64,000 nucleotides of DNA from positions 1 through 64,000 of the forward strand of contig NZ_BAAAPN010000021.1 in the NCBI RefSeq assembly GCF_039531165.1, written 5' to 3'. Every line of letters begins with the position of its first letter. Position 1 is the stretch's first letter. This document shows, one piece after another, positions 61,865 to 64,000 of this stretch. Source of the stretch: Nostocoides_A vanveenii. GTDB lineage: Bacteria > Actinomycetota > Actinomycetes > Actinomycetales > Dermatophilaceae. The notes under the pieces were generated by a model. It saw nothing but the letters and a program-made list of their open reading frames with translations, had not been told where the DNA came from and made no database searches. Position numbers and translations under genes: made by a program.

Positions 61865-62884
61865 ATGTTGCGGGACTGGGCCGAGGGTGACCTATCAGAC
61901 ATCATCGCGCGCCATCCCGAGTGGTTCGCGGTCACCGGTGGCGTCCCGCCGGCGAATGGTCTAGTCCCGCTCGGGTCGGGCGAGTCGTATGCCGTCTGGC
62001 GGGCCGGCGATCTCGTCGTCCGGATCGCGCGGCGCCCGGCGGCTGAACTGCCCGTGGACCTGGCGCAGGAGCGTGCGGCACTGCTGTTGGCGCCGGCCGG
62101 TCTCGGGCCGCGGGTCATCGGAGCCGGCGAGGTCGAGGTGGCCGGGGCTGGGGCGTTTCCCTATCTTGTCGAGTCGCTGGTGCCGGGCCGGACGCTGGCG
62201 CCGTCGCAGTGGTCGGACGGGTTGCGCGCCCTGCTCGTCGCCGACCTGGCGCTTCTGCATGAGCGCACGTGGCCGGGGCCCGGGCCGGCGTCCGAGGCGT
62301 TGGCCGGCACGGGGCCGGCGGCCGGGCGGATCGACTTCGTGGCCCGGGTGGAGGAGGTTGTTGACTGGTGGGCGCCGCGCCTCGGGGGAGCCGAGCGAGA
62401 GGCGTGGTGGCCGCTGGTCGCGCCCATGCGGGCATACGGCAAGGATGTGGCGGGTGCCTTCGCCGATCTGGACCGGTTCAGCCTCATCCACGGCGACCCG
62501 GTGTGCACCAACGTCCTTGTGCACCAAGGAGTTCCGCGACTGATCGACTGGGAGTGGGCGGCGATCGGCGACCCGGCGCGCGACATCGGCTTCCTCGGTG
62601 GTGCGGTTCATGCCGCCCCCTGGTATGCGTCCGTGAACGACGGTCAGGTGGACGCCCTCGTGCGCGCCTATGTCGATGCCGGCGGATGCGGGGATGCCGC
62701 CGCCCTTCGGCTGCGCCGGGACGCCTGGCTGGCGCTGGAAGCCTTCAGCACGTCGGCCTATCTGGCTTGGGTGGTCGCCGACAACCCGGGGCGCGACCAC
62801 GGCTGGCGTCCCGCCGCCGCCCACCAGCTGTTGACCACCCTGTCGGACGTCCTGGCGCCGTTTGCGAGACCGGCTCGGGACTAG
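61865..62884 (+). CDS. Aminoglycoside-phosphotransferase-family protein
   Basis: A 339-residue kinase-like protein. LVVRIARRPA holds the ATP-binding Lys/Arg region; HGDPVCTNVLVHQG is the catalytic loop with the Asp base; LIDWEWAAIGDPARDIGFL is the DFG-equivalent metal site. Such proteins phosphorylate small molecules (aminoglycosides, choline, homoserine, sugars); the substrate cannot be told. ATG 61865 is chosen. Region 61684-61864 before it holds the ppdK promoter region, with nothing firmly assignable. Confidence 0.85.
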   Translation: MLRDWAEGDLSDIIARHPEWFAVTGGVPPANGLVPLGSGESYAVWRAGDLVVRIARRPAAELPVDLAQERAALLLAPAGLGPRVIGAGEVEVAGAGAFPYLVESLVPGRTLAPSQWSDGLRALLVADLALLHERTWPGPGPASEALAGTGPAAGRIDFVARVEEVVDWWAPRLGGAEREAWWPLVAPMRAYGKDVAGAFADLDRFSLIHGDPVCTNVLVHQGVPRLIDWEWAAIGDPARDIGFLGGAVHAAPWYASVNDGQVDALVRAYVDAGGCGDAAALRLRRDAWLALEAFSTSAYLAWVVADNPGRDHGWRPAAAHQLLTTLSDVLAPFARPARD

Positions 62885-62905
62885 GGTGACGCGCGGAGGT
62901 GGTCG

Positions 62906-63322
62906 GTGGTGGCGAGGAAGCGTCGGTTCTCGGATCGGCTGGCGGCATCCCCGCTGCGCCGGCTGACGGGCAAGCACACGGTGCTGCTGGAGTATGTCGC
63001 GCCCCGTTCGGGGGCCTCGGTCTCGCTCCCCGTGTGGGCCGTGCCTTGGGCTGGGGGTTGGGTGGTCGTGGTCGGCAAGGCCGAGGCCAAAACCTGGTGG
63101 AAGGCCTTCCGGCGCGAGCTGCCCGCGACGATTGTCGACGTGCGCAGCCGCCACGAGGTGGTGGGTCGTCTGTTGGCGACCGACCATGTCTATTACGACG
63201 CCTTGGCGGCGTATGTCGCGGCCATCCCCGCCGCGGGCCGGGTCGCCAAGCCGGGCGTGCCCATCGTGTTCTTCCGTGCGCGCCTGCCCGAGGCTCCCTC
63301 ACCTCTACTAGGCCGTGTTTAG
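62906..63322 (+). CDS. Small beta-barrel protein, possibly deazaflavin-nitroreductase-like
   Basis: A 138-residue protein. LLEYVAPRSGASVSLPVWAV followed by WVVVVGKAEAKTWWKAFRRE resembles the split beta-barrel of F420/flavin nitroreductase-like proteins. Catalytic residues cannot be assigned. GTG 62906 starts 21 bases after the phosphotransferase stop, so they likely form an operon. Its last codons lie inside repeat copy C. Confidence 0.6.
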   Translation: MVARKRRFSDRLAASPLRRLTGKHTVLLEYVAPRSGASVSLPVWAVPWAGGWVVVVGKAEAKTWWKAFRRELPATIVDVRSRHEVVGRLLATDHVYYDALAAYVAAIPAAGRVAKPGVPIVFFRARLPEAPSPLLGRV

Positions 63323-63380
63323 GTGACCTAGAGCAGGGTCTACCCTGCTGGAGGTCACTTAACCTGTGTTGAGTCGGCGC
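63311..63380. repeat. Palindromic intergenic element, copy C
   Basis: Arms GTGACCT (63323-63329) and AGGTCAC (63352-63358) enclose the same AGCAGGGT/ACCCTGCT stem as copy A, followed by TTAACCTGTGTTGAGTCGGC. Compared with copy A the outer arms changed on both sides so that pairing is kept. It lies between convergent genes and its start overlaps the end of one. Confidence 0.9.
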
Positions 63381-63420
63381 GGTGAGCGCCTGGCCCGCCG
63401 GACGTGGGTCGATGCGGGGC

Positions 63421-64000
63421 CTAGCTGAGGACGTCCTTGCGCGCGAAATGGCGGTAGGCGAGCGCTAAGAAGACCGTCGTGTAGAGCGCGCACCAGGCCA
63501 CGCCATGCAGCATCTCGCTCAGGTCGGGCTCGACTTGGAAGAGCTCGATCCAGCCCCGGCTGTAGTGATTCGGCAGAGCGCGACGCCAGTCACCGAGCGC
63601 ATCGAGCGCGTCCAGGATCGAGGAGACGATCGCCGCCAGCACGGCCGCCCCGACCGCGCCCAGCGGGGTGTCGACGGCCACGCCGACCCAGAAAGCCAGC
63701 GCGGCAAAGGGCAGGACCGACACGAACACATAGCCACTCGCGAGCGCCAGATGGCCGAGGACCGTGGGCCAGTCGAGCGTCCCGGCCAGCGGGATCGTCA
63801 GCGCCGCCCAGCCGTATGCCAGCCCGCCCACCACCAGCGACCAACTCACGAACGCCACGAGCGCCACCGCCGAGGTGAGCAGACCGATGATCAGTTTGCT
63901 CGTCAGCAGGCGGGCGCGCGGCACCGGAGCCGTGAGCAGATAGCGCAGCGACCCCCAACTCGCTTCTGCCGGAACGGAATCACCGACGAAGAGCGCCGCC
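63421..64000 (-). CDS. ABC-2 type transporter permease (partial, N-terminus beyond the window)
   Basis: The open frame runs off the right end: the visible part starts ALFVGDSVPAEASWGSLRYL, the usual ABC-2 signature before the core, and covers about 192 residues with five hydrophobic segments (LIIGLLTSAVALVAFVSWSL; YVFVSVLPFAALAFWVGVAV; AWCALYTTVFLALAYRHF). It would form the channel of an exporter; the ATPase gene is probably outside the window. Confidence 0.85.
   Translation of the reverse strand, partial: AALFVGDSVPAEASWGSLRYLLTAPVPRARLLTSKLIIGLLTSAVALVAFVSWSLVVGGLAYGWAALTIPLAGTLDWPTVLGHLALASGYVFVSVLPFAALAFWVGVAVDTPLGAVGAAVLAAIVSSILDALDALGDWRRALPNHYSRGWIELFQVEPDLSEMLHGVAWCALYTTVFLALAYRHFARKDVLS

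Noticed and set aside
1..64000. tRNA or rRNA genes
   Set aside because: None of the intergenic gaps showed a cloverleaf or conserved rRNA segment on reading.

Overview
The window is high-GC DNA with dense genes, mostly short spacings and many ATGA or GTG overlaps, from an actinobacterium. The mix of genes (urt-urease operon with fused gamma/beta subunit, cell-wall-binding-repeat exoproteins, a large PPi-type PEP carboxykinase candidate, PPDK, PPK2, a DesA3-like desaturase with its reductase) suggests the order Micrococcales, possibly an Intrasporangiaceae/Dermatophilaceae relative; this placement is inference.

Layout. 0-1.2 kb: an HNH nuclease. 1.3-10.9 kb: one nitrogen-scavenging operon, urtABCDE (urea ABC transporter) followed by ureAB-C-F-G-D, preceded by a structured leader. 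There is no ureE; UreG carries a His-rich tail. 10.9-17.3 kb: a nitrite/NO-type module with a Cys-containing winged-helix regulator, a DUF2249 protein, two frameshifted polytopic membrane proteins, a three-cupredoxin nitrite reductase-like copper protein and a damaged glycosyltransferase region. 17.4-20.8 kb: a 1143-residue protein best explained as pyrophosphate-type PEPCK, with a perfect LacI-family operator consensus just upstream. 20.9-34.7 kb: lipase-like hydrolase, secreted NHL propeller, SMP-30, rhodanese, a secreted M11-like metalloprotease with cell-wall-binding repeats, membrane proteins, ERCC4 nuclease, secreted zinc peptidase, NYN RNase-like protein and a serine hydrolase. 34.8-44.5 kb: CBS protein plus ArsB/NhaD-type transporter, UBP zinc finger, an unlisted 54-residue ORF, PPK2, a frameshifted alpha/beta hydrolase and a GH13 branching-enzyme-like protein. 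44-48 kb: MazG-like protein, lipase, DUF1304 and an exoprotein paralogue whose zinc site is lost. 48.2-52.6 kb: ferredoxin reductase, acyl-CoA desaturase and a flavin monooxygenase. 52.6-59 kb: a MarR regulator and secreted proteins, then a sugar-isomerase/PfkB-kinase locus split by an IS256-family element. 59-64 kb: PPDK, a phosphotransferase, a small oxidoreductase-like protein and an ABC-2 permease running off the end.

Four kinds of repeats lie between or over the genes: a heptamer GGCATAC/GTATGCC found about 70 times in both orientations and sometimes forcing rare codons; 22-bp tandem arrays, one with a 78-bp perfect palindrome; a roughly 60-bp palindromic element in three copies with paired base changes; and a GCGAAGTATCG element shared by two distant loci. 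At least nine genes carry one or more single-base indels, several in compensating pairs and some in G/C runs. Either the sequence has consensus errors or this region is decaying; calls of pseudogenes depend on which.
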